Shown here: piece after piece, positions 7,328 through 15,057 of the stretch | Position numbering within the stretch: the stretch's first letter is position 1 | Layout: every line of letters begins with the position of its first letter | Origin: K23-9 sp049680365 | Lineage (GTDB): Bacteria > Planctomycetota > Planctomycetia > Pirellulales > Pirellulaceae | NCBI GenBank assembly: GCA_049680365.1 | Contig: JBAUHQ010000426.1 | Span: 1 to 21,578 of the forward strand | Direction of reading: 5' to 3' | Length of the DNA stretch: 21,578 nt | Translations under genes and position numbers: made by a program | The notes under the pieces: model-generated | What the model was told of the DNA's origin: nothing | The model's database searches: none | What the model saw: the letters and a program-made list of their open reading frames with translations, nothing else

Positions 7328-9157
7328 GTGTGGTCTTCATCGCTTTTCTGGAAGCTCTTTTTTGTTTACGTCGGTCTCAATCTGACATTGACAGTGGCGT
7401 TTTTGTTGGTTGCTACCTCCTCTCAACGCGGAGAGATCAATCGGCAAGTTGAGCAACGATTGCTGGATACAGCCATCGTGCTTCGCAGCCATGTCGGCGA
7501 GCTAGTTGAACAAATCACAGAAGATCACAAAGCAGCAGCTAGCGACGATTATGTCTTGAACGAAAAACTGAGGAGGCTCCAGGATCAAATTGGTCGGCTC
7601 TCTAAAGAGACGAAACTGCGAATCACGGTGATTGACGATCAAGGTGTCATATTGGCGGATTCGGACCGCAATCCCGCCAAAATGCTGGATCACTCCAATC
7701 GGCCCGAGCTAATCGCGGCCAGCAAATCGGGTCGTGGAACTGCGACTAGGCAAAGCCCCACGCTGCAAATTGAGATGTTTTATATGGCATTGGGGATCAA
7801 AAGTGATTTGGATGCCAACGTGGAGTCACAACCAGCATTCATCCGCGTGGCAATGCGTTTGGACGCGATAGATCAACGTGTCGGATCCATGCGCCGATTC
7901 TTGTGGTTACTGGCGTTGCTGTTTGGTGCCGTCTCGACATTACTGGCATATGCGATCGTTGGTCGTGTAGTCGATCCGTTGACCCAGTTGACCGAACATG
8001 CTCAAGCGTTGGCGATGGGTGTCGACGAAGAGCCCGTGCGAATTCGCGGATCTGGCGAAGTCGGCTCGTTGTCAGAATCGTTCAACCAAATGCGAATGGA
8101 ACTTTCCAAACGTTTTCGGCAACTCCGCGACAATAACGAACAAATGTCGACGGTGCTGGGCAGTATTCAAGAGGGAATCATTGCCGTCGACCCCAAAGAG
8201 AACATCGTGTTGGCCAATGACGCTAGCAAACGGTTGCTTTCGTTTACAACCGATCAGGAAGTCGGCCGACCGCTACTGGAAGCCGTCCGCAGCCGGCGTC
8301 TGCGCGAAGTTGTTCAGAAGTGCTTGGAGTCATCCGAAACGGTTCGCACGGAATTGGATTCGGTCGGCGAAATGCGGCGTGACTTGGCGGTTACGGCAAC
8401 CCGGCTTCCCGGTGACCCGATTCCCGGCGTCGTGCTCGTGCTGCACGACGTAACAGAACTGCGACGCTGGGAAAATCTCCGTCAAGAGTTCGTTGCTAAC
8501 GTATCGCATGAACTGAAAACACCACTCGCGTCGATCAAAGCGTATGCCGAAACACTTCGCCTAGGTGCGTTGAATGACCCCGACAACAATGAACTTTTTG
8601 TCTGCCGAATCGAAGAACAGGCCGAGCGGCTAAACCAACTGATTCTCGACATGCTGCAAATTGCTCGCGTCGAATCGGGTCAAGAAACGTTTGAGATCAC
8701 CCATGTTTCGGTTGCCAAAGTCGTGGGTGACTGCGTCCGTGATTTCAGTAGAACTGCCGATCAAGGGAACATCGAATTGGCAATCGATGCTGAACAAGGC
8801 AAACACGTTGTTGTCAAAGCCGAAGAGGACGGGCTGAGGACAATCTTGGACAACCTAGTCAGCAACGCGATCAAATACACACCCGAGGGTGGCAAAGTGA
8901 CGGTCCGCTGGCGAGAGCGTGACTCGTTTGCAAATATCGAAGTCGAAGACACGGGTATTGGTATCCCGGAAGAACACCGAACTCGGATTTTCGAGCGATT
9001 CTATCGAGTCGACAAAGCTCGATCCCGAGAGCTGGGCGGAACGGGACTGGGGCTCTCGATCGTCAAACACCTTTGCCAAGCCTTCGGTGGGTCGATTAAT
9101 CTAAAAAATTCTCCGGGGGGTGGCAGTACCTTTCAGGTGAAATTGCCCACGAAATAG
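7328..9157 (+). CDS. phoR: Phosphate-regulon sensor histidine kinase PhoR
   Basis: This transmembrane histidine kinase is taken as PhoR because it precedes pstSCAB-phoU-phoB. Order of parts: a first membrane helix at the N-terminus; an extracytoplasmic sensor of about 150 residues; a second helix (FLWLLALLFGAVSTLLAYAI); a HAMP linker (DPLTQLTEHAQALAMG); a PAS domain (GIIAVDPKENIVLAND); the phosphoacceptor motif NVSHELKTPLASIKAYAETL (His394); and a HATPase_c domain with DNLVSNAIKYTPEGG, DTGIGIP, FERFYRVDKARS and GGTGLGLSIVKHL. I place the start at GTG 7328 because AGGAG at 7312-7316 lies 11 nt upstream and the protein then begins directly at the membrane helix (609 residues). An in-frame ATG at 7247 would add 27 residues and overlap the acyltransferase by 32 nt without a ribosome site. 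Confidence 0.92.
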   Translation: MWSSSLFWKLFFVYVGLNLTLTVAFLLVATSSQRGEINRQVEQRLLDTAIVLRSHVGELVEQITEDHKAAASDDYVLNEKLRRLQDQIGRLSKETKLRITVIDDQGVILADSDRNPAKMLDHSNRPELIAASKSGRGTATRQSPTLQIEMFYMALGIKSDLDANVESQPAFIRVAMRLDAIDQRVGSMRRFLWLLALLFGAVSTLLAYAIVGRVVDPLTQLTEHAQALAMGVDEEPVRIRGSGEVGSLSESFNQMRMELSKRFRQLRDNNEQMSTVLGSIQEGIIAVDPKENIVLANDASKRLLSFTTDQEVGRPLLEAVRSRRLREVVQKCLESSETVRTELDSVGEMRRDLAVTATRLPGDPIPGVVLVLHDVTELRRWENLRQEFVANVSHELKTPLASIKAYAETLRLGALNDPDNNELFVCRIEEQAERLNQLILDMLQIARVESGQETFEITHVSVAKVVGDCVRDFSRTADQGNIELAIDAEQGKHVVVKAEEDGLRTILDNLVSNAIKYTPEGGKVTVRWRERDSFANIEVEDTGIGIPEEHRTRIFERFYRVDKARSRELGGTGLGLSIVKHLCQAFGGSINLKNSPGGGSTFQVKLPTK

Positions 9158-9182
9158 CGGGTCTTTTGGCATGCAGACAACC

Positions 9183-9220
9183 GTCATGCTGGATTAACGA
9201 TTCCTTAACCGAATCTTCAT
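9183..9220 (+). promoter_or_regulatory. Candidate Pho box (11-bp-periodic direct repeats) upstream of pstS
   Basis: TTAAC occurs at 9194-9198 and again at 9205-9209, exactly 11 bp apart; a degenerate unit TTCAT follows at 9216-9220 and GTCAT precedes at 9183-9187, both in the same register. PhoB/PhoP-family regulators bind direct repeats with an 11-bp period: CTGTCAT units in enteric bacteria, TTAACA-type units in Bacillus. The position ahead of pstS and the co-located phoB support the call, which is inferred from pattern alone. Confidence 0.6.
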
Positions 9221-9230
9221 TTTTGCAGCC

Positions 9231-9236
9231 TACGAT
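9231..9236 (+). promoter_or_regulatory. Possible -10 element of the pstS promoter
   Basis: TACGAT matches four of six positions of the sigma-70 -10 consensus and begins 11 nt after the last Pho-box-like unit, leaving a 10-bp gap. In Pho-activated promoters the box replaces the -35 element, and a -10 at about this distance is expected. Transcription would then start near 9243. Confidence 0.4.
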
Positions 9237-9262
9237 CCCGTCCGTTAAGGGTGGTATGACGG

Positions 9263-9296
9263 CGACGATCAACCACCCATTTTGGATTGATCGTCG
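9263..9296 (+). promoter_or_regulatory. Perfect 10-bp hairpin in the pstS leader
   Basis: CGACGATCAA (9263-9272) and TTGATCGTCG (9287-9296) are perfect inverted repeats with a 14-nt loop, ending 26 nt before the pstS start. It lies between the inferred promoter and the ribosome site, so it would form near the 5' end of the pstS transcript. It might stabilise the mRNA, affect translation, or act as a DNA operator. No T-tract follows, so it is not a terminator. Confidence 0.6.
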
Positions 9297-9322
9297 TATC
9301 CGCTTGCCACCTTGGAGTGACA

Positions 9323-10417
9323 ATGTATCGGGATATACCGAACAAGATTTTGGGTCGCCGCAGTTTTCTAATGGTTGCCGTTGCGTTTGCCATCACAGCC
9401 GGCTGCGACAGCAAGAAAACGGCTGTCGATTCGTTGGACGCTATCGACGAAACTGCCAGCGAGCTAACACAGATTCAGGGCGAAGTCGCAATCGATGGCT
9501 CCAGTACCGTCGCACCGATCAGCGAAGCGGCTGCCGAGCAATTTGAGAAAAAGTTTACGAACGTCAAAGTCACCGTCGCAACATCGGGCACGGGTGGTGG
9601 TTTCAAGCGTTTTACAAAAGGTGAAATCGACATCTCCGACGCATCGCGTCCAATCAAGGATTCGGAGTTTAAAGCCTGTAAAGAAAACGGAGTCTCGTTC
9701 GTTGAGCTGCCGATTGCATATGACGGTTTATCGATCGTCATTAACAAAGACAACGACTTTGTAGACAAACTGACTATCGAACAGCTGAAGAAAATTTTCT
9801 TGACGGAAGGTGGTGCGAAGACTTGGAAGGACGTTGATCCATCATGGCCTGATACAACGATCAAGATCTACGCTCCAGGCACTGACTCGGGTACGTTCGA
9901 TTACTTTTTTGGCGACGTGGTCGCCCAAGACGAAGACCATGAGCACCCGCGAGATGACATGTCCGTCAGCGAAGACGACAACACGCTGGTAACGGGTATT
10001 GCCGGGGAAAAAGGTGCTATCGGCTTCTTTGGTGCGTCGTACTACTTCGCGAACACGGACAAAATCAAAGCGGTCCCCATCGTGAACCCAAAGAATGGTG
10101 AAGCCATTTCGCCGACTCGCGAGACCATCGAAAGCGGTGAATACGCTCCATTTAGTCGTCCTCTTTTCATTTACATCAAAGAGGACTCGATGAAACGAGC
10201 CGAAGTCAAGCAGTTCGTCAAATTCTACTTGGAGAACGCGGCTGAGCTGGCAGTGAAAGTGGACTACGTTCCCCTACCCAACGACATCTACGAGACGGTT
10301 CAAACCCATTTTGATGATCGCTTGACTGGCACTCACTACCTGACACCAGATTTGGAAAAACGGATTGGGCCACTGAAGGAGATCTACACGTCCGACAACA
10401 TCGTTGACATCGAGTAA
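9323..10417 (+). CDS. pstS: Phosphate ABC transporter substrate-binding protein PstS
   Basis: PstS is the high-affinity phosphate receptor outside the cytoplasmic membrane that delivers phosphate to PstCA. Hallmark segments are DGSSTVAPISEAAAEQF (59-75), ATSGTGGGFKRFTKG (86-100), DISDASRP (103-110) and GTDSGTFDYFF, which line the phosphate pocket. I choose ATG 9323 (364 residues) because GGAG at 9313-9316 lies 6 nt upstream; an in-frame ATG at 9287 falls inside the leader hairpin. The N-terminus reads GRRSFLMVAVAFAITAGCDS: a lipobox-like TAGC with Cys28, preceded by twin arginines, suggesting a membrane-anchored lipoprotein that may use the Tat route. A linker of about 25 residues separates the Cys from the folded domain. 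An acidic insert with DEDHEHPRDD lies in the second half. pstC starts 3 nt after the stop. Confidence 0.96.
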   Translation: MYRDIPNKILGRRSFLMVAVAFAITAGCDSKKTAVDSLDAIDETASELTQIQGEVAIDGSSTVAPISEAAAEQFEKKFTNVKVTVATSGTGGGFKRFTKGEIDISDASRPIKDSEFKACKENGVSFVELPIAYDGLSIVINKDNDFVDKLTIEQLKKIFLTEGGAKTWKDVDPSWPDTTIKIYAPGTDSGTFDYFFGDVVAQDEDHEHPRDDMSVSEDDNTLVTGIAGEKGAIGFFGASYYFANTDKIKAVPIVNPKNGEAISPTRETIESGEYAPFSRPLFIYIKEDSMKRAEVKQFVKFYLENAAELAVKVDYVPLPNDIYETVQTHFDDRLTGTHYLTPDLEKRIGPLKEIYTSDNIVDIE

Positions 10418-10420
10418 TTC

Positions 10421-11386
10421 ATGGCAACGGCTTCAATCGCGAACGATTCTATACGTGATATCGCGCAGATCGTTCACCATCCTTCACGTCGACGTTCTCG
10501 TGCCGGTGCAATGGTACGAGATCGTCTCGTGCGGTGTATTCTGTTTTGCTGTGCAACGTTATCAGTGTTGATCACTTTTACAATCATCGCTGTTTTGTTT
10601 CGTGAGTCCGCCCGCTTTTTTGGGATGGACGGAGTCACCGTCGGTGGATTTTTCGGCTCCATGAAATGGTCACCGTTATTCACCGGCGAAATTGGCATTT
10701 GGCCGCTCGTGTCCGGCACTCTGATGGTGACGTTTGTCGCCATGACAGTGGCGCTTCCGCTGGGGTTGATAACGGCGGTCTACTTAAGTGAATACGCTCC
10801 AGCGCGGGTGCGTTCTATCTTAAAACCAACCTTGGAGATTCTGGCCGGTATTCCAACAGTGGTTTACGGCTACTTTGCTCTGACGATTATCACCCCGGGA
10901 CTGAAATTCTTTCACGAGGGATTCAATATTTACAACGCGTTTAGTGCGGGACTCGCAGTGGGTATCCTTTGCATACCGACGGTCTGCTCGCTAACCGAAG
11001 ACGCCCTGCGTGCAGTTCCGCGAAGTCTGCGAGACGCTTCCTATGGACTTGGCGGCACGCGATTTGATGTGTCGACCAAAGTGGTTGTGCCGGCAGCACT
11101 CTCAGGAATCGTCTCTGCGTTTCTGTTAGCGATTTCTCGAGCGATCGGTGAAACGATGATCGTTGCTCTCGCCTGTGGTGCGACCGCCAGAATGGCGATT
11201 GACCCGCGGCAAGAAGCTCAAACGATGACGGGATGGATGGTGCAAATGGCACTTGGCGACGCCAGCCACGAAAGCGTCGAGTATTTTTCGATGTATGCCG
11301 TCGCGGCCGTGCTCTTCGTCATTACCTTCTCTTTGACTGTCATTGGCAACGTCGTGCGAAAACGATTTCGTGAGGAATACCAGTGA
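10421..11386 (+). CDS. pstC: Phosphate ABC transporter permease PstC
   Basis: PstC is one of two membrane subunits of the phosphate importer. The 321-residue protein has a short basic cytoplasmic N-terminus, a first helix around CILFCCATLSVLITFTII, and five further hydrophobic helices. The permease core ILAGIPTVVYGYFAL and the cytoplasmic coupling loop EDALRAVPRSLRDASYGLG, which contacts the ATPase PstB, are typical. AISRAIGETMIVALACG matches the conserved helix after the coupling loop. Length is normal for the family. It starts 3 nt after pstS, and its stop overlaps the GTG start of pstA by 4 nt, so the operon is translationally linked. Start chosen as the ATG immediately after pstS; there is no strong ribosome site, which fits coupling. 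Confidence 0.96.
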   Translation: MATASIANDSIRDIAQIVHHPSRRRSRAGAMVRDRLVRCILFCCATLSVLITFTIIAVLFRESARFFGMDGVTVGGFFGSMKWSPLFTGEIGIWPLVSGTLMVTFVAMTVALPLGLITAVYLSEYAPARVRSILKPTLEILAGIPTVVYGYFALTIITPGLKFFHEGFNIYNAFSAGLAVGILCIPTVCSLTEDALRAVPRSLRDASYGLGGTRFDVSTKVVVPAALSGIVSAFLLAISRAIGETMIVALACGATARMAIDPRQEAQTMTGWMVQMALGDASHESVEYFSMYAVAAVLFVITFSLTVIGNVVRKRFREEYQ

Positions 11387-12594
11387 TTGACAAATCAACA
11401 GCTACCGACGTACCCGAGACTGACCGCCAAAATCACCGATCGCTGGCAGCTCGGCACCGGATCGATCGCTGGTTCGTACGCTTCTGCCAGTTAGTAGCGT
11501 TGTTCTCGGTTGTCATCTTGGCGGTCCTACTTTCCTCCGTCTTGATCAACGGGCTGCCCGCATTGGATTGGTCGTTCGTCACTGGTAGCGGATCATCGGA
11601 TCCCAACAAAGCCGGAATTCGCCCTGCCTTACTGGGTTCAATGTGGCTTTGTGGTGTCTGCGCATTGTTTGCACTTCCTATCGGAGTCGCCACAGCGATC
11701 TACCTAGAAGAGTTCAAACCGCACAACAAGATCGCACAGCACTTTCACGCGTTTGTGCAGCTGAACATCAGCAACTTGGCTGGCGTGCCTTCGGTCGTCT
11801 ACGGGATCATCGGCCTAACTGCCTTTGCCAGCATGTTTGGAATATTTGGCACGGTCAATGATCCGGCGTTTGAAGTGGGAGCGGAGTACTTTGACCAGTT
11901 CTTAAGTGAGGGCGACCGTATTCTGCTTGTAGCTGTTGATGGCCCCAGTGCACCGGAAACGGCTCCTCAACCTGGCATGATTGCTCTGTCCAGTTTGGGC
12001 CAAGAGATCAAAGTCAATGTGATCGGGAAAAAGGATCCGTTGCCGAAAGACAAAGCCGTCCGTGCGGTCACGTTGCGCAGTGATACAGAATCGGGACGCA
12101 TCAACAACAAGTCGTGGTATTTCTTTCGACTACCAATGGGACGCGGAGTGCTGGCAGGCGGAATGACGTTGATGCTGGTGATCTTGCCAATCGTCATTAT
12201 CGCATCTCAAGAAGCTCTGCGGGCCGTTCCCGATTCCCTTCGCGAGGGCTCGTTCGGGATGGGTGCCACTCGTTGGCAAACCGTCCAGAACGTAACACTA
12301 CCGTCGTCGATTCCCGGCATCATGACTGGTTCGATTCTTGCCATGAGCCGTGCAATTGGCGAGGCCGCTCCAGTATTGATCATTTGTGGGATCGTCTATA
12401 TCTCATCGGGGCCTGGAAATCTGATGGATGATTTTTCGGTGATGCCGCTTCAGATTTTCAACTGGACGGCTCGACCACAAGCCGAGTTTCAAACGGTCGC
12501 GGCCAAGGGCATTCTGGTTTTGCTGGCCCTGCTGCTTTCATTCAATACGGTTGCAGTATTGATTCGTAACAAGACACAAAAATCACTTTCGTAA
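11383..12594 (+). CDS. pstA: Phosphate ABC transporter permease PstA with large loop insert
   Basis: PstA is the second membrane subunit of the phosphate importer. It starts with GTG at 11383, overlapping the pstC stop (GTGA). Family features are a first helix from about residue 31, PIGVATAIYLEEF before the core, NLAGVPSVVYGIIGLTAF, the coupling loop EALRAVPDSLREGSFGMGAT, and LAMSRAIGEAAPVLIICG. At 403 residues it is about 100 longer than usual. The excess is mostly an insert from about residue 157 to 250 (11851-12132), between the helix after the VVYG motif and the next helix, a loop expected to face outwards. The insert is mixed and polar, with alternating segments such as RILLVAVDG and IKVNVIGKKD that suggest beta strands. 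It reads cleanly in frame, so it is not a frameshift artefact. Identity is secure; the insert's role is unknown. Confidence 0.94.
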   Translation: MIDKSTATDVPETDRQNHRSLAARHRIDRWFVRFCQLVALFSVVILAVLLSSVLINGLPALDWSFVTGSGSSDPNKAGIRPALLGSMWLCGVCALFALPIGVATAIYLEEFKPHNKIAQHFHAFVQLNISNLAGVPSVVYGIIGLTAFASMFGIFGTVNDPAFEVGAEYFDQFLSEGDRILLVAVDGPSAPETAPQPGMIALSSLGQEIKVNVIGKKDPLPKDKAVRAVTLRSDTESGRINNKSWYFFRLPMGRGVLAGGMTLMLVILPIVIIASQEALRAVPDSLREGSFGMGATRWQTVQNVTLPSSIPGIMTGSILAMSRAIGEAAPVLIICGIVYISSGPGNLMDDFSVMPLQIFNWTARPQAEFQTVAAKGILVLLALLLSFNTVAVLIRNKTQKSLS

Positions 12595-12611
12595 ACATAA
12601 CGGTTGGCCCA

Positions 12612-13526
12612 ATGTCAAACACGCTCCCCACTAAAACGTCGCCAACCAAACCGGCCAAGAAAGCAATGACCGAACCGCAAGCAACGACACCCGTGCCCGA
12701 TCCCGCCAACGTGGAATCCGTGTCAAAAGTCACACAAGAACAAGCAACGAAATCAATCGATACAAAGGTGGCAGCGACTGCGATCCATCTGGAAAATTTC
12801 AATGCTTTTTACGGTGAATTCCAAGCGATCCACAATATCACTCTGAAGATTCCCGAAAAATGCGTCACGGGTTTTATTGGACCCAGCGGTTGTGGCAAAA
12901 CAACGCTGCTGCGTTGGATCAATCGCATGAACGACATCGTTCCGACGGCGCGAGCCGAAGGCAAACTGCAAATCCACGATCTGGACGTTTTGGCGAAGAG
13001 CACTGATGTGGTTGACCTTCGTCGTCAAGTCGGAATTGTTTTTCAAAAGCCCAATCCATTTCCAAAATCGATCTACGACAATGTGGCTTACGGTCCCCGC
13101 TTGCACTTGAAACTATCTCGCAGCGAGATGGACGAACTGGTCGAATGGTCGCTTCGCAAAGCCGCCGTCTGGGACGAAGTCAAAGACCGCCTTCGAAAAC
13201 CCGCACTGGGACTTAGTGGTGGACAACAGCAGCGTATTTGCATCGCGCGGACGATTGCGACAGGTCCAGAAATCCTGTTGATGGATGAACCTTGTTCAGC
13301 TCTCGACCCGATTTCGACGGGTGGCATCGAGGACTTGATCTTTGAGTTGCGGGAGCAGTACACCATCGTCATTGTCACGCACAACATGCAGCAGGCCTCT
13401 CGCGTCTCTGACATGACCGCATTCTTCTATCAAGGCAACGTGGTAGAATATGGCCCGACGGAACAGATCTTTACGCGTCCGAAGGAAAAACGGACGGAAG
13501 ATTATGTGACAGGCAAATTCGGGTAA
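12612..13526 (+). CDS. pstB: Phosphate ABC transporter ATP-binding protein PstB
   Basis: PstB is the cytoplasmic ATPase of the phosphate importer. Walker A is GPSGCGKT (90-97, Lys96), the Q-loop is VFQKPNPFP, the signature is LSGGQQQR (from 201), Walker B is EILLMDEP (Asp225, Glu226), and the H-loop lies in VIVTHNMQQA. The catalytic domain is a normal PstB of about 250 residues. The first 55 residues are an added low-complexity stretch rich in Thr, Pro, Ala and Lys. Two starts are possible: ATG 12612, 17 nt after pstA, or ATG 12666, which removes 18 residues of that stretch. Neither has a good ribosome site. phoU follows after 5 nt. Confidence 0.96.
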   Translation: MSNTLPTKTSPTKPAKKAMTEPQATTPVPDPANVESVSKVTQEQATKSIDTKVAATAIHLENFNAFYGEFQAIHNITLKIPEKCVTGFIGPSGCGKTTLLRWINRMNDIVPTARAEGKLQIHDLDVLAKSTDVVDLRRQVGIVFQKPNPFPKSIYDNVAYGPRLHLKLSRSEMDELVEWSLRKAAVWDEVKDRLRKPALGLSGGQQQRICIARTIATGPEILLMDEPCSALDPISTGGIEDLIFELREQYTIVIVTHNMQQASRVSDMTAFFYQGNVVEYGPTEQIFTRPKEKRTEDYVTGKFG

Positions 13527-13531
13527 TCCAG

Positions 13532-14218
13532 ATGACAAAACACTTAGATCGCGATATGGATCGACTGCATCGAGACATCCTCTCGTTGTGCGCGATGGTC
13601 GAGGAAATGATAGGCAAGGCGGTCTTGTCGCTTTGTGAAGGACGTTTGGATTTGGCTGACGAGGTCGCCAAGAGCGATCGGTTTGTTAATGAACAAGAAG
13701 TGCGCATCGAAGACGAATGCCTAAAGATGTTGGCATTGCATCACCCCGTCGCCGTCGACTTACGACGCATTGCGACGACCGTGAAGGTCAACAATGATCT
13801 GGAACGCATTGCTGACTTGGCTGTCAATATCACCGAACGCGCCGTGGGAGTTCGAGAATTCACCGAATTTGTGATTCCCGACGGCGTCGAACCAATGGCA
13901 AAGCTGGTCATCCGCATGATCCGCAATGCGCTCGATTCTTTCGTACACTTAGACACTGTGACGGCGCGCGTCGTGATCGCGATGGACGACGACGTCGATG
14001 ACTTAAACGCTCAGTTGATCGCCAAACTTCGCTACACGATGCAACACCGCAGCGATCTGGTGACTCCGTCGCTGCATTGTTTTTCTGCCATTCGGCACCT
14101 TGAACGCATCGCTGATTTGGCCACCAATATCGCCGAAGACGCGATCTATTTGGTCGATGGTGAAATCGTTCGCCACGGCGGCATCCAACTTGCCCCACCG
14201 AAAACCGTGGGGAATTGA
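13532..14218 (+). CDS. phoU: Phosphate signalling protein PhoU
   Basis: PhoU is a cytoplasmic helical protein that connects the state of the PstSCAB transporter to PhoR and restrains the Pho response when phosphate is plentiful. The 228-residue protein has the expected two-fold repeat of three-helix bundles. Each repeat carries the conserved metal-binding E/D-xxx-D motif: LERIADLAVNITE (Glu91, Asp95) and LERIADLATNIAED (Glu191, Asp195). Length is close to the family norm. It starts 5 nt after pstB. Its stop TGA at 14216-14218 overlaps an in-frame TTG of phoB, though phoB more likely starts at 14269. Confidence 0.95.
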   Translation: MTKHLDRDMDRLHRDILSLCAMVEEMIGKAVLSLCEGRLDLADEVAKSDRFVNEQEVRIEDECLKMLALHHPVAVDLRRIATTVKVNNDLERIADLAVNITERAVGVREFTEFVIPDGVEPMAKLVIRMIRNALDSFVHLDTVTARVVIAMDDDVDDLNAQLIAKLRYTMQHRSDLVTPSLHCFSAIRHLERIADLATNIAEDAIYLVDGEIVRHGGIQLAPPKTVGN

Positions 14219-14268
14219 GTCGAGACGCGATTCCCGACCATTCGTTTGACTACACCTTAAGAAATGGT

Positions 14269-14976
14269 ATGCCCAAGAACTCCGTCCTAGTGATCGAAGA
14301 CGATCGATCGCTTGCCGAAGTAATCAACTACAACTTGCAACGTGAAGGCTATCAGGTCTTTCTGTCGCATGATGGTGAAGATGGCGTCACGCAAGCCCAG
14401 CTAAAACTACCTGATGTCATCGTGTTGGATCTGATGCTGCCGGTCTTGGACGGTCTGGAAGTCTGTCGCCGACTGCGAGCCAATTCGGCGACTCGTAGCA
14501 CCAAGATCATCATGTTGACCGCCAAGGCCGAGGAATCGGATGAACTGATCGGGTTCTCTGTGGGTGCCGACGACTACGTGACCAAACCTTTTAGTGTCAA
14601 AGTCTTGCTGGAACGAATCAAAGCACTCTGTCGCCGAAACGTCACGGGCTTGGAATCACAACTGGTCGCCAGCCAAGGCATCGCGATCGACCCGGTTCGC
14701 CACCGCGTAACCATGAACGATCAGCCCGTCACGCTAACCCGAAGCGAGTTTCAGCTGCTTGAGTCGCTGGCGAGACAGCCCGGCCGAGTGTTTAGCCGCG
14801 CCGAATTGATCGATGCCGCCTTGGGTGAAGACACGCTGGTGCTTGAACGCACGATCGATGTCCACATCCGTTCGCTACGAAAAAAGCTTGGCGATGGTGC
14901 CGAGTTGATCGAAACCGTGCGCGGCGTTGGCTATCGCTTTCGCGACCCCAGCGATCAACCTTCTGCTGAAGTCTGA
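14269..14976 (+). CDS. phoB: Phosphate-regulon response regulator PhoB (OmpR family)
   Basis: PhoB is the DNA-binding response regulator phosphorylated by PhoR that activates Pho-box promoters. The receiver domain (about 4-120) has the acidic pair in LVIEDDRSL, the phosphoacceptor Asp54 in VIVLDLMLP, the Thr of IIMLTAKAEE, and Lys106 in YVTKPF. The C-terminal winged-helix domain shows LTRSEFQLLESLARQPG and RTIDVHIRSLRKKLG with ETVRGVGYRF. From ATG 14269 the protein is 235 residues, close to the usual length of about 229, and begins with PKNSVLVIEDD. A longer form from TTG 14215 would overlap the phoU stop as TTGA and add 18 residues; this is possible but less likely. It is assigned as PhoB rather than another OmpR regulator from its place in the pst-pho operon. 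Confidence 0.94.
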   Translation: MPKNSVLVIEDDRSLAEVINYNLQREGYQVFLSHDGEDGVTQAQLKLPDVIVLDLMLPVLDGLEVCRRLRANSATRSTKIIMLTAKAEESDELIGFSVGADDYVTKPFSVKVLLERIKALCRRNVTGLESQLVASQGIAIDPVRHRVTMNDQPVTLTRSEFQLLESLARQPGRVFSRAELIDAALGEDTLVLERTIDVHIRSLRKKLGDGAELIETVRGVGYRFRDPSDQPSAEV

Positions 14977-15057
14977 TCGCATTTGTTGCCCGCGAACCAT
15001 TAAACTCTCCGTTCGTAGGATGACACTTTGGGTCGTCCCTCTTAATAGGAGAATTCA

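Noticed and set aside
14215..14268. Longer PhoB from TTG 14215 overlapping the phoU stop
   Set aside because: It adds 18 residues with no family match; ATG 14269 gives the usual PhoB start and length. Kept only as an alternative.
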